64,000 nt of DNA from Stutzerimonas stutzeri (GTDB taxonomy: Bacteria; Pseudomonadota; Gammaproteobacteria; Pseudomonadales; Pseudomonadaceae): positions 496,438 to 560,437 of the forward strand of contig DGLA01000010.1 of NCBI GenBank assembly GCA_002387205.1, read 5' to 3'. Below, piece by piece: positions 42,421-50,612 of the stretch (positions within the stretch are counted from its first letter, which is position 1; each line of letters opens with the position of its first letter). The notes beneath the pieces were generated by a model. It saw only the letters and a list, made by a program, of their open reading frames with translations, searched no databases and had not been told where the DNA came from. The position numbers and the translations under genes were made by a program.

Positions 42421-42956
42421 GAACGAGTCTCGCAAGGCGCAGCCTGCTTGAGATGAGGGACAAAATTGCACGGCCGATGGCGCGCGTCGAGCTGTTCAGC
42501 AAGGATGCCATCCCAGGCGGTTCGACAGGCATTGGTCGACCCAGGAAGGCAGCACACCAGCGTTGCGTTCGACAGACCTGCCAACGCGCGGGACTGGACG
42601 GTTGAGGTGCCGATGTCGCCAAGGGATATCTGTCGGAAAAGCTCGCCAAACCCGTCGACTTCCTTGTCAAGAAGACAACGGACTGCCTCTGGCGTACTGT
42701 CGCGCGCGGTAAAACCAGTCCCGCCGGTTATTAGTACAACCTGCACCTCGTCCTCGGCGATCCATGTCGCCACCTGCGCGCGGATACGGTAGAGATCATC
42801 CTTGAGCAACACGCGCGCCGCGAGACGATGGCCGGCCGCAAGCAAACGATCGACGAGTAGCTGTCCAGACGTATCGGTGTCGGGCGACCGGGTATCACTG
42901 ACGGTCAAAACGGCGATGTTCAAAGGTACAAAGGACTGATCAGCAAGATGGCTCAT
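42417..42956 (-). CDS. moaB: Molybdenum cofactor biosynthesis protein B
   Basis: 179 residues of the MogA/MoaB fold. LNIAVLTVSDTRSPDTDTSG is the N-terminal signature. VVLITGGTGFTARDSTPEAV and the LPGSTNACRTAWDGIL end form the molybdopterin site. MoaB/MogA proteins adenylylate molybdopterin or bind it for MoeA. It is divergent from mobA, with 66 bp between the starts. Confidence 0.94.
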   Translation of the reverse strand: MSHLADQSFVPLNIAVLTVSDTRSPDTDTSGQLLVDRLLAAGHRLAARVLLKDDLYRIRAQVATWIAEDEVQVVLITGGTGFTARDSTPEAVRCLLDKEVDGFGELFRQISLGDIGTSTVQSRALAGLSNATLVCCLPGSTNACRTAWDGILAEQLDARHRPCNFVPHLKQAAPCETRS

Positions 42957-43022
42957 AAACGAGTTCCGTTTATTGGTATTTAATGGCGGGTGTTATATCA
43001 CAGGCTTTTATCGGAGCACTTG

Positions 43023-43625
43023 ATGGCGCCAAATCAGTCGTTTAACTGTTCCATACTGCTGCTTGCAGGAGGGCAAGGCCGGCGAGTGGGCGGCCAAGAC
43101 AAAGGATTGATCGACTGGCATGGAAAGCCGTTGATCGCCTGGGTGCATCAGGTAGCAAGGCCGCTGACGGACGAAATTCTCATTTCATGCAACCGCAACC
43201 AGCAGCGTTACGCCTCATACGCCGACCGCCTGGTCGCCGATCAAGAACCAGACTTTCCAGGTCCGCTGACGGGCATAAGGGCCGGACTAGCTGCTGCAAG
43301 CCATAGCCAAATGCTGGTGCTTCCCTGTGATACGCCACTGGTCGATACAGCGCTGCTGACGCAATTGCTGGCCTACGCATACGAAGAGCCCAGCCTGCCA
43401 GTCATGCTCCGGCGCGGCAACCAATGGGAACCCCTTTTCTGTGTCATACCTGCCGGGCTGGCCACCGACATCGAGCAAGCGTGGCATGCGGGAGAAAGAA
43501 GCAACCGCGAAATATTGTTGAGGCTGGGTGCTCGCAGCCTGGACATCCGCAAGGATGATCCTCGCCTGGCCAATCTGAACTCGCCTGTTCTGCTCGCAGG
43601 GCAATCGCCACGCCAGGGAACTTAG
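43023..43625 (+). CDS. mobA: Molybdenum cofactor guanylyltransferase
   Basis: 200 residues from ATG 43023 (MAPNQSFNCS), with GGAG upstream; an upstream start at 42990 lacks a site. It adds GMP to the molybdenum cofactor to form the bis-MGD form used by nitrate reductase and formate dehydrogenase. The nucleotidyltransferase signature LLLAGGQGRRVGGQDKGL lies at about 12-29, with PCDTPLVD near 100. It is divergent from moaB-moeA. Confidence 0.95.
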   Translation: MAPNQSFNCSILLLAGGQGRRVGGQDKGLIDWHGKPLIAWVHQVARPLTDEILISCNRNQQRYASYADRLVADQEPDFPGPLTGIRAGLAAASHSQMLVLPCDTPLVDTALLTQLLAYAYEEPSLPVMLRRGNQWEPLFCVIPAGLATDIEQAWHAGERSNREILLRLGARSLDIRKDDPRLANLNSPVLLAGQSPRQGT

Positions 43626-43674
43626 CCTTCGCGCACGTCGTCACAAACGCAACAATCACCTGAGGGGAATGAAC

Positions 43675-43896
43675 ATGCGCGCAGGACCCGGCCCTACCTT
43701 GGCTTTGCTGATCGGATTTTCGGTGCTGGCTGGCTGCTCGAGCCCCAGCGTTATCACGCTGAATGACGGTCGTGAAATCCAGACACTCGATAGACCTGAC
43801 TACGATGAGGATTCCGGCTTTTACGAGTACGAAGGCATCGACGGCAAGCCAGGGCAAGTAAACAAGGATCAGGTACGTACTGTTCAGGAATTATGA
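43675..43896 (+). CDS. YgdI/YgdR-like small lipoprotein
   Basis: 73 residues. I choose the ATG at 43675 and not 43669, because GAGGGG ends seven bases before the former and only one base before the latter. The lipobox VLAGC places the lipidated cysteine near residue 21. The mature part (VITLNDGREIQTLDRPDYDEDSGFYEYEG) is the YgdI/YgdR SH3-like fold, ending KDQVRTVQEL. Function is unknown; family members are outer-membrane or periplasmic lipoproteins. Confidence 0.85.
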   Translation: MRAGPGPTLALLIGFSVLAGCSSPSVITLNDGREIQTLDRPDYDEDSGFYEYEGIDGKPGQVNKDQVRTVQEL

Positions 43897-43945
43897 ACGC
43901 CAGCCTGAAGATCCAGCGCGCCCGTAAAAAGCGTCATCCAGAAGC

Positions 43946-43973
43946 TTGTGGCCCAAAAGATTTTCTGTAAAAT
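43946..43973 (+). promoter_or_regulatory. tRNA-Pro(CGG) promoter
   Basis: TTGTGG and TAAAAT with a 16-bp spacer, followed by GCGCGCC, end 12 bp before the tRNA. The GC-rich discriminator is typical of stringently controlled stable-RNA promoters. Confidence 0.75.
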
Positions 43974-43985
43974 GCGCGCCATCTT

Positions 43986-44062
43986 CGGAGCGTAGCGCAG
44001 CTTGGTAGCGCGTCTCGTTCGGGACGAGAAGGTCGCTGGTTCGAATCCAGTCGCTCCGACCA
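43986..44062 (+). tRNA. tRNA-Pro (anticodon CGG)
   Basis: 77 nt with encoded CCA. The acceptor CGGAGCG pairs with CGCTCCG. The anticodon stem TCTCG/CGAGA encloses TTCGGGA, so the anticodon is CGG. The T arm contains GGTTCGAATCC. It has its own promoter and terminator. Confidence 0.96.
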
Positions 44063-44093
44063 AATCCCGATATCCAGACTCTGGCCTGGATGC

Positions 44094-44121
44094 AAAAACC
44101 GGCTAAACGCCGGTTTTTGTC
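44094..44121 (+). terminator. tRNA-Pro(CGG) terminator
   Basis: AAAAACCGGC-TAAAC-GCCGGTTTTT forms a GC-rich stem extended by A-T pairs, 30 bp after the tRNA. Confidence 0.92.
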
Positions 44122-44210
44122 GTTTAGGTAATCAGCCTTCACACGCTGCATCACGCCCCCAATACTTTGAGCGGTGCGCCACACCTGGTCGGCTCACTGC
44201 AGCTGAACGC

Positions 44211-44450
44211 CTACCGTTGCAGAAACCATACGACCTGCTCTATTTCGAAAGGCCAATCGAGTTCAGCCGCCGTATCCACGCGCCGCAGGACCGGTATTCG
44301 CAAGCCGTAGTCTTCGACCCATGCCGACTGTTCAGCGATGTCGAGCAATTCGACCATCAGCCCGTGCTCGACCAGAGGCAACAGTACTGCCTCGGCCTGC
44401 TCGCACAGGTGGCAACCGAGTGTTCCGAAAAGTTGGCATTCAGGAAGCAT
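44211..44450 (-). CDS. Glutaredoxin-like thioredoxin-fold protein
   Basis: 79 residues. The C-x-x-C site is Cys13-His-Leu-Cys16 (FGTLGCHLCEQA), followed by the cis-proline region LRIPVLRRVD and a short C-terminal helix. The size and LF-T-x-x-C-H-L-C pattern fit the DUF836/glutaredoxin-like family (PA3033-type by position, from memory). It probably reduces a disulfide of an unknown partner. Confidence 0.85.
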   Translation of the reverse strand: MLPECQLFGTLGCHLCEQAEAVLLPLVEHGLMVELLDIAEQSAWVEDYGLRIPVLRRVDTAAELDWPFEIEQVVWFLQR

Positions 44451-44688
44451 GGCAATGGCTCGACATTCTTAATGCGCCAATCTTAGCAGCCCCAGCATGC
44501 AGCCGTTCTTTCCCGACATTCCTCTCAGCACGGTGTAGATCACACGGAAAATGTGAACCTGGACCCACTCAAACGACGGTTTGATTTATGGGTTCGACTA
44601 GCGACCAGCAAAACGCTAGGATGCGCCAGCCCAAGCGGCCGAAGAGCCAGTGGGCCGGACGTGTAAGGTCGCGCATCGGTAGCGAAGC

Positions 44689-44702
44689 TTGATACTCATC
44701 AA
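44689..44702 (+). promoter_or_regulatory. ANR/FNR (anaerobic regulator) box
   Basis: TTGATACTCATCAA matches the consensus TTGAT-N4-ATCAA at every fixed position. Placed at -41.5 it predicts a transcript start near 44737, leaving a leader of about 119 nt before the porin start. This suggests low-oxygen activation. Confidence 0.8.
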
Positions 44703-44751
44703 GTCTGCGAACTACGACTGCCGAGCGAAATCACCGACACCCCAGGATTAA

Positions 44752-44776
44752 GCCTTAAAGACTAATGTCTAAAGGC
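44752..44776 (+). promoter_or_regulatory. Hairpin in the porin leader
   Basis: GCCTT-AA-AGAC-TAAT-GTCT-A-AAGGC forms two short stems with small bulges, followed by TTTAAC. It would lie just inside the predicted leader and might stabilise or attenuate the porin mRNA. Confidence 0.5.
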
Positions 44777-44855
44777 TTTAACAACTGTGTAGTGCTTTAT
44801 TGCATGGCGCCGTTAGAGCGACTTCAGAGCATCATCCAACGAGGAGACATAAGAA

Positions 44856-46100
44856 ATGCTCAAGACCCCAATCGCCCGGGGCGTGGCACTTGCCACTCTG
44901 GGAGCAACACTGGCAATTCCTACCCTGGCCCAAGCTGCCTTTATCGAAGACACCAAAGCTGGTCTGGAACTGCGTAACTTCTACATGAACTCGGATAACC
45001 GCTCTGTACCATCGACTTCTCAGTCGAAGAGCGAGGAATGGGCGCAAGGCTTCCTGTTCAGAGCACAGTCTGGTTATACCGAAGGTACGGTTGGTTTTGG
45101 CGTAGATGCGTTAGGCCTTTTGGGAGTCAAGCTGGACTCTGGACGTGGTCGTACGGGAACAGGCCTGCTTCCTGTAGATAATGATGGCTCTGCTCCAACT
45201 GAATATTCCGAACTGGGCCTGACCGCCAAAGCCAAGATTTCCAACTCGATTCTGAAAGTCGGAACACTCGAGCCTAAGAACATGGCGGTTGCTCGCAGCG
45301 ACTCTCGTCTGCTTCCGCAAACCTTCAAAGGTGGCCAACTCGTCTCCGAGGAGATCAAGGGACTGACGCTTGATCTTGGTTATCTAACCGAAGTGAACGA
45401 GCGCAATGACTCCCACTACGAAGATCTGAAAGGCTCCCTCAAGGGTGGTACGACAGTCGACGAGATTGACAACTTTCTCTTCGCCGGCGCCAGCTACAAG
45501 CTGCTAGACAACCTGACTGGTAGCTACTACTACAGCAACTTGGAAGAAGCTTACAAGCAGCATTCTTTTAACCTTGTGCACGTACAGCCGCTGGGTGAAG
45601 GACAATCCCTGAAAACCGATCTGCGTTATGCACGTTCGAGTGATGATGGTTCGTCGACCGTAGATAACAAGGCTCTCGGCGGTATGGTGACCTACTCGGT
45701 TAGTGGACACAGCTTCGGTATTGCCTATCAGGAAATGAAAGGTGACACCGGTTTTGCCTACCTGAATGGTACCGACCCCTTCCTCGTCAACTACGTCATG
45801 ATCGCTGCAGACTTTGCCAACGCCGATGAAAAGTCCTGGCAAGCGCGGTACGACTATAACTTCGCGTCCATCGGCATTCCCGGCTTGACCTTCATGACTC
45901 GCTATGTGACCGGCGACGACTTTGGCGCAGGCGGAAACAGCAAGGAATGGGAACGCGACACCGACATCGCATACGTCTTCCAGGACGGCGCCCTGAAAAA
46001 TCTGGGCGTTAAATGGCGTAACGGGACCTATCGCAGCAACAGTACACGCGATATCGACCAGAACCGCTTAATCGTCAGCTACACCATCCCGCTGATGTAA
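44856..46100 (+). CDS. OprD-family outer-membrane porin
   Basis: 414 residues from ATG 44856, with GAGGAG upstream. A signal peptide ends at about residue 27 (TLAQA|A). The mature chain starts FIEDTKAGLELRNFYMNSD, alternates beta-strand-like segments and ends in IVSYTIPLM, with a family-typical strand end. OprD porins take up amino acids, peptides or organic acids. The neighbours (glutaredoxin-like gene, then yqjD-like genes and dgt) match the position of OpdQ (PA3038), so it is probably its orthologue. Codon use is less GC-rich than in adjacent genes, common in highly expressed porins. Confidence 0.92.
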   Translation: MLKTPIARGVALATLGATLAIPTLAQAAFIEDTKAGLELRNFYMNSDNRSVPSTSQSKSEEWAQGFLFRAQSGYTEGTVGFGVDALGLLGVKLDSGRGRTGTGLLPVDNDGSAPTEYSELGLTAKAKISNSILKVGTLEPKNMAVARSDSRLLPQTFKGGQLVSEEIKGLTLDLGYLTEVNERNDSHYEDLKGSLKGGTTVDEIDNFLFAGASYKLLDNLTGSYYYSNLEEAYKQHSFNLVHVQPLGEGQSLKTDLRYARSSDDGSSTVDNKALGGMVTYSVSGHSFGIAYQEMKGDTGFAYLNGTDPFLVNYVMIAADFANADEKSWQARYDYNFASIGIPGLTFMTRYVTGDDFGAGGNSKEWERDTDIAYVFQDGALKNLGVKWRNGTYRSNSTRDIDQNRLIVSYTIPLM

Positions 46101-46127
46101 TAGCGACTGACTGCGAATTTTTGCAGT

Positions 46128-46161
46128 ATCAAAGAAACCCGCTTCGGCGGGTTTCTTGCTT
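46128..46161 (+). terminator. Porin gene terminator
   Basis: AAGAAACCCGC-TTCG-GCGGGTTTCTT is a strong 11-bp stem with a stable TTCG loop followed by a T-rich end, 30 bp after the stop. Confidence 0.93.
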
Positions 46162-46261
46162 TTCGCTACTGAGCGAACAGTGCATTCTCGGGGACGTCTG
46201 CCATTAATCTGAACCGAGCCCACTCGACGATCGAGATCGTTCACTCACTGCAAACGAAACG

Positions 46262-46289
46262 GGAACCTTAGGCAACTACGCTGCTCGAA
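46262..46289 (+). promoter_or_regulatory. Possible AlgU or RpoS promoter of the yqjD-like operon
   Basis: GGAACCTT (46262-46269) and TCGAA (46285-46289) resemble the extracytoplasmic-stress pattern GAACTT-N16-TCTGA. The overlapping CTACGCT (46276-46282) resembles the stationary-phase -10 sequence CTATACT. Only one, or neither, may be real. Confidence 0.35.
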
Positions 46290-46340
46290 GCTTGAGACAC
46301 CGGGACGACTTGTCCCCGCGAGACTCAAGAGGAGCTGCAG

Positions 46341-46745
46341 ATGTCTACCGAATCGACTTTCGGCACCAACGACACAACGCCGATTCCAGATGGAACTACC
46401 GGAACCACTCAATCATCACTGATCGACAAATCGGCCCATCGACGCAATCTGCAGGCGGCACAGAGCGCGCTGATCGATGAGTTCCGCACCTTGATCGGTG
46501 ACACCGAGCGCCTGCTCAAGCATACCCAGGACACCGCCGGCACCCAGACCGAAGAATTGCGTGGAAAGATCAACGCCAACCTCGGCCGTGCTCGCCAGAT
46601 GCTGACCGAACAGGAAAGCTCCTTGCGGCAGCAAGGCCAGGCCGCGATTCAGTGCACAGAAGAATATGTTCACACGCACCCATGGCAATCTATCGGCATC
46701 GCTGCTGGGGTCGGCTTTCTTCTCGGCCTGGTTACCCGTCGCTGA
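46341..46745 (+). CDS. DUF883 (ElaB/YqjD) ribosome- and membrane-associated protein
   Basis: 134 residues. An N-terminal low-complexity part is followed by a long amphipathic helix (about 30-105, DEFRTLIGDTERLLKHTQDTAG and similar). The signature C-terminus HPWQSIGIAAGVGFLLGLVTRR is one membrane helix with a basic end. E. coli YqjD and ElaB tether 70S and 100S ribosomes to the membrane in stationary phase. It heads a three-gene operon like yqjD-yqjE-yqjK. AGGAG precedes the ATG. Confidence 0.92.
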   Translation: MSTESTFGTNDTTPIPDGTTGTTQSSLIDKSAHRRNLQAAQSALIDEFRTLIGDTERLLKHTQDTAGTQTEELRGKINANLGRARQMLTEQESSLRQQGQAAIQCTEEYVHTHPWQSIGIAAGVGFLLGLVTRR

Positions 46746-46762
46746 TGTGGGGAGAAAACCCT

Positions 46763-47143
46763 ATGGAATCCAATCATCCGGATGAAGCACCCGCGCCTTC
46801 TCTGAAGAAAATGGGCGGTGCCCTTGCCGGTCTCGTGCAAGGGCATCTGGAATTGGTTGGTATCGAGATTCAGGAGGAGCGAACCCGCGTATTCAAGCTG
46901 TTTCTTCTAGCCAGCATCAGCTTGATCCTAGGTTTGTTGATTCTTGTCGGCCTGTCCGCTGCCATCGTTATCGCTTTCTGGGAAAGCAACCCCATCGCAG
47001 CGATCATCGTTCTGTGCCTGCTGTATGGCGTCGCCATGTCGCTTTGCATCAGCCAGGCGATGCGGCTCGCCAAGGAAAGCGCGTCGCCCTTCCAGGCGAC
47101 AGTCGAAGAACTTGCTCGCAATCGGGAACGGTTACTGCCATGA
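46763..47143 (+). CDS. Phage-holin-fold inner-membrane protein, YqjE type
   Basis: 126 residues from ATG 46763; a longer frame from 46652 overlaps the previous gene without reason. It has an N-terminal amphipathic stretch and two transmembrane helices, about 50-75 and 80-100 (LFLLASISLILGLLILVGLSA, AAIIVLCLLYGVAM). This is the DUF1469/phage_holin_3_6 family. The name reflects fold and not lysis. Its stop overlaps the next start (ATGA). Confidence 0.88.
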   Translation: MESNHPDEAPAPSLKKMGGALAGLVQGHLELVGIEIQEERTRVFKLFLLASISLILGLLILVGLSAAIVIAFWESNPIAAIIVLCLLYGVAMSLCISQAMRLAKESASPFQATVEELARNRERLLP

Positions 47144-47439
47144 GCCTGCCTCTCAGCACATCCAGCGATCTAGCCATGCGCAAGGACCTGATCCGCTTGC
47201 GCATGGAAATGAACCGTCAGCAGCTCCTCTACCACTCCCAGCCGCTTACCCACCCCTTCCAGCGGATCAAGGGCATGGTGAGCCATCGTACGAGCACCGA
47301 GCATCACTTGAGCAAAGGGCCGATCATGATCGCTGCCACGCTGGCGCTGACGCTTTTCGGACGACGTCTCGGCAAAGTTGGCAAGCTGGCACGACTGGGC
47401 ATAACGCTCTACCCCTTGTTGCGTCGGCTGCGCCATTGA
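47140..47439 (+). CDS. YqjK-like small protein
   Basis: 99 residues from ATG 47140, coupled to the previous gene by ATGA. The N-terminal half is helical and charged (DLIRLRMEMNRQQLLYHSQPL). The C-terminal part has one hydrophobic stretch (IMIAATLALTLFG) and a basic amphipathic tail. Its place as third gene after DUF883 and holin-fold genes is the main reason for the name. Confidence 0.75.
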   Translation: MSLPLSTSSDLAMRKDLIRLRMEMNRQQLLYHSQPLTHPFQRIKGMVSHRTSTEHHLSKGPIMIAATLALTLFGRRLGKVGKLARLGITLYPLLRRLRH

Positions 47440-47627
47440 CAGGCAGTACCAGAGGCGGTGGTGAGCTGATGTAACCCCGCCTCTTCTTTCCGTATGGTCT
47501 CGGGCAAGACAAGTCTGTACGCTGGCTCACGCATTTTCCACAGTGTGCACCATCGCTCGCCCGCTTGACGGTGCCTTTCGCATTGCGCTGGAAACCGTGA
47601 CCATTTACGGCAACGAGGAGATTGTTC

Positions 47628-48959
47628 TTGGACTGGCAAACCCTGCTTACACGTGAACGGCTCGGAAAGCCGATCCACAGCAATGAGGAGCTGGGTCGAA
47701 GTCCTTTCCATAAAGACCACGACAGAATCATATTTTCTGGCGCGTTCCGCCGCCTCGGGCGCAAGACCCAGGTGCACCCTGTATCCAGCAACGATCATAT
47801 CCATACCCGGCTGACCCATTCGCTGGAGGTCAGCTGCGTGGGTCGCTCGCTGGGGATGCGAGTCGGCGAGGTCCTGCGTGAGGAAATGCCGGAGTGGTGC
47901 AGTCCTGCAGACCTCGGCATGATCGTCCAGTCGGCCTGTCTTGCACACGACATCGGCAACCCGCCCTTTGGCCATTCAGGTGAAGATGCCATCCGCTACT
48001 GGTTCCAACAGGCGGCTGGTCGTGGCTGGCTGGATGACATGAGCGATGCGCAACGAGCGGATTTCCTTCACTTCGAAGGCAATGCCCAGGGCTTCCGGGT
48101 GTTGACCCAGCTTGAGTACCATCAATTCGATGGCGGCACACGGCTTACATATGCCACCCTGGGGACCTACCTCAAATATCCCTGGACATCTCGCCATGCC
48201 GAAGCCCTGGGGTACAAGAAACACAAGTTTGGCTGCTACCAGAGCGAGCTTCCGCTTCTTGAACAGATTGCCTCGAAACTTGGCCTCCCTAAGCTGGACG
48301 AGCAGCGCTGGGCGCGGCATCCACTGGTCTATCTGATGGAGGCAGCAGACGACATCTGCTACGGCCTGATTGATCTGGAGGACGGTCTGGAGATGGAGCT
48401 GCTGGACTATGCAGAGGTCGAATCACTGTTGCTGAGCCTGGTCGGTGATGACCTTCCGGAAACCTACCGCCAACTAGGCCCCGGTGATTCGCGCAGGCGC
48501 AAGCTGGCCATCCTCCGTGGCAAGGCCATCGAGCATCTCACCAATGCCGCGGCGCGGGCTTTTGTGGAGCAGCAAAAGGCGTTGCTGGCCGGTGAGCTTG
48601 TAGGTGATCTGGTTGAGCACATGCACGGGCCGGCCAAGACCTGTGTCCTGCAGGCCAAGGCCATGGCCAGAGAGAAGATCTTCCAGGACAAACGAAAGAC
48701 GCTGCACGAGATCGGTGCCTATACCACGCTCGAAATATTGCTTAACGCGTTCTGCGGTGCCGCTCTGGAGCAACATGGAGGCCGGACGCCTTCATTCAAG
48801 AACCGCCGTATTCTCGACCTGCTTGGCAGCAACGCGCCCGACCCGGCATGGCCGCTGTATCGCTCGTTCGTGCGGATGATCGACTTCATCGCGGGCATGA
48901 CAGACAGCTACGCGACCGAGATGGCTGGAGAAATGACCGGACGTTCCAGCCCTACGTGA
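47628..48959 (+). CDS. dgt: dGTP triphosphohydrolase family protein
   Basis: 443 residues. I place the start at TTG 47628 (MDWQTLLTRERLGK), because GAGGAG lies seven bases upstream. The TTG at 47622 is only one base from it. The HD domain is complete: RLTHSLEV, then ACLAHDIGNPPFGHSGED with His107 and Asp108. Family members remove triphosphate from dGTP and tune dNTP pools. A membrane-protein gene follows after five bases. Confidence 0.94.
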   Translation: MDWQTLLTRERLGKPIHSNEELGRSPFHKDHDRIIFSGAFRRLGRKTQVHPVSSNDHIHTRLTHSLEVSCVGRSLGMRVGEVLREEMPEWCSPADLGMIVQSACLAHDIGNPPFGHSGEDAIRYWFQQAAGRGWLDDMSDAQRADFLHFEGNAQGFRVLTQLEYHQFDGGTRLTYATLGTYLKYPWTSRHAEALGYKKHKFGCYQSELPLLEQIASKLGLPKLDEQRWARHPLVYLMEAADDICYGLIDLEDGLEMELLDYAEVESLLLSLVGDDLPETYRQLGPGDSRRRKLAILRGKAIEHLTNAAARAFVEQQKALLAGELVGDLVEHMHGPAKTCVLQAKAMAREKIFQDKRKTLHEIGAYTTLEILLNAFCGAALEQHGGRTPSFKNRRILDLLGSNAPDPAWPLYRSFVRMIDFIAGMTDSYATEMAGEMTGRSSPT

Positions 48960-48964
48960 GAAAG

Positions 48965-50059
48965 ATGAAGAAACCCCTGTGGCACAGACTTGGCTGGCAT
49001 CCGGGACGTCCTGCCTGGGGGGCAGCCATGGTTGCCGGCCTCGGTTGCGCATTGCCCCTTCTGCTCGGGCTGTTCAGCGGTCATACGGGCTTTCTCTGGG
49101 CAACAGTGGGCGCCTTCCAGGCCGCGAAAGCAGACCCGCTGCACCGTCTGGGCATGTTGCGAATGCTGCTATTGATTGCGCTGGGCGCCACCAGCGCAGG
49201 GCTTGGATTCTGGTCAGCCCCTCATCCCTGGGCCAGTCTTGGTTTATTCGCATTCTACGGATTGTTGCTGGCGTGGTTGCAACGCTATGGCAGTGAGGCT
49301 GGGAAACTGGGCATCGGCCTTGCCATATGCCTGTGCCTTGGCCAGGGTCAGTACGGGATAGGTGATTTCAACAATCCACAGGCGATTGCCGTGCTGTTTG
49401 CACTGGGCGGGTTGTGGGTCACCCTTCTGGCCTTTGGCCTGCGAGGGATGCACGGACTGCGCATGTGGCCCTACATGCCGAGGCTGCTCAGCCTGCTCAA
49501 GGTCATGCGGCGACACGCCCGGCGGACACCGATTCGCCAGTGGCGGCTGCATGCCCTGACCTATCTGCTGGCAACTGCGGCCGGGGGGCTTATCGTCACC
49601 CTTGCCGATCTCCCACGTGGGTATTGGTTGACCCTCGCGGTCTTCACGACCTTGCAGATGGATCTGCAACGCAGCCTCGTGCGAGCGTTGCAGGCAAGCC
49701 TCGGAATACTCTGCGCGGCGGCAGTGCTGATCTACATGGGCCACAGCCTGGCCGATCCACCGATGATGGTGATGATCATGCTGCCATTGGTGATGTTTAG
49801 CCGCGCATTCCAAGCACATCACTACGGGCTTTTTGTTCTGCAGACGACGCTGAGCTTCCTGTTGCTGGCCGAAACCCTGGCTCAGGACTGGGACCTTCCA
49901 CAGCTACGCCTGATCAACGCCACGATCGGCGTCGGCGTTGCCCTGGCAGTTACCTTGCTGGTGCAACTGTTGCGTCGACTGACCGCCCGAACGCTTTTGC
50001 GCCGAGACAGGCGATCAACCGATACCGATCAGGGCAAGGACAACTCGATCACGCCTTAG
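48965..50059 (+). CDS. FUSC-like inner-membrane protein
   Basis: 364 residues from ATG 48965. Two clusters of hydrophobic helices (about 18-150 and 210-340) are split by a cytoplasmic loop with MPRLLSLLKVMRRHARRTPIRQW. This is the half-and-half layout of the FUSC/aromatic-acid-exporter family. PRGYWLTLAVFTTLQMDLQRSLVRALQASLGIL carries the conserved W-x-x-L-x-x-x-x-x-x-Q-P/D style motif of the second half. The family includes aromatic acid efflux pumps, and the substrate here is unknown. It is cotranscribed with dgt and overlaps yggL convergently. Confidence 0.82.
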   Translation: MKKPLWHRLGWHPGRPAWGAAMVAGLGCALPLLLGLFSGHTGFLWATVGAFQAAKADPLHRLGMLRMLLLIALGATSAGLGFWSAPHPWASLGLFAFYGLLLAWLQRYGSEAGKLGIGLAICLCLGQGQYGIGDFNNPQAIAVLFALGGLWVTLLAFGLRGMHGLRMWPYMPRLLSLLKVMRRHARRTPIRQWRLHALTYLLATAAGGLIVTLADLPRGYWLTLAVFTTLQMDLQRSLVRALQASLGILCAAAVLIYMGHSLADPPMMVMIMLPLVMFSRAFQAHHYGLFVLQTTLSFLLLAETLAQDWDLPQLRLINATIGVGVALAVTLLVQLLRRLTARTLLRRDRRSTDTDQGKDNSITP

Positions 50060-50393
50060 CGTTGATCTCGTTTTCGGGGTACCAGACATCCATCAGCGGA
50101 CTGACGCTGAACTCGGACAGCTCTTCGCGCCCTTTCAGCCAGGCCTCTACTTGGCCGCGCTGCTCCTCTGAAACCGAACCGCGGCGAGCCAGGCAAACGA
50201 AGCCGTAGTCTTCACCGCCAACGTAACCCAGCCCATTGTGTTCAATTGCGTCATTCAGGAAGGCCTCGAGGAAAGCGTCCACGGCCTTCCCATCGAGCCC
50301 TTCACGGTAGGTCAGGTTGATCTCAAAACCCAATTCCTGGAATTCATCGACACAGAGTTTCTTGCGCAAGCGACGCGAGCGATTGGTAGCCAT
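50049..50393 (-). CDS. yggL: YggL-family 50S ribosome-binding protein
   Basis: 114 residues, MATNRSRRLRKKLCVDEFQELGFEI, with the family's RSRRLRKKL start and GLGYVGGEDYGFVC centre. YggL (DUF469) has been found bound to the large ribosomal subunit. Its exact role is uncertain. It overlaps the FUSC-like gene convergently by 11 bases. Confidence 0.92.
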   Translation of the reverse strand: MATNRSRRLRKKLCVDEFQELGFEINLTYREGLDGKAVDAFLEAFLNDAIEHNGLGYVGGEDYGFVCLARRGSVSEEQRGQVEAWLKGREELSEFSVSPLMDVWYPENEINAKA

Positions 50394-50612
50394 TGAACGG
50401 TCCTTTATCTTTACTGGATGACGGCGCGCACTCTAACAGCAACCTTAGGCTTGTGCGATGACAGCGCATTCCTGCGACTGGCTCGACGGTCACAACTCCC
50501 TTTGCAGACCATACCGAACGCCGGCTACGCTTGTCGGACGAGAAATGCGCTGCCTCCTGGCGACGGGCATAATGCTCCGTCACTTCTTCCCTGAACGCTG
50601 TAGGGAATTCCC

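Larger units (their letters stand above)
44451..44855. other. 405-bp upstream region of the porin gene
   Basis: It holds an ANR/FNR box at 44689-44702 and a leader hairpin at 44752-44776. The first 230 bp show no gene on either strand that I can support. Confidence 0.65.

Noticed and set aside
46763..47143. Phage holin annotation suggesting a prophage remnant
   Set aside because: The protein belongs to the yqjD-yqjE-yqjK chromosomal operon. No other phage genes are nearby.
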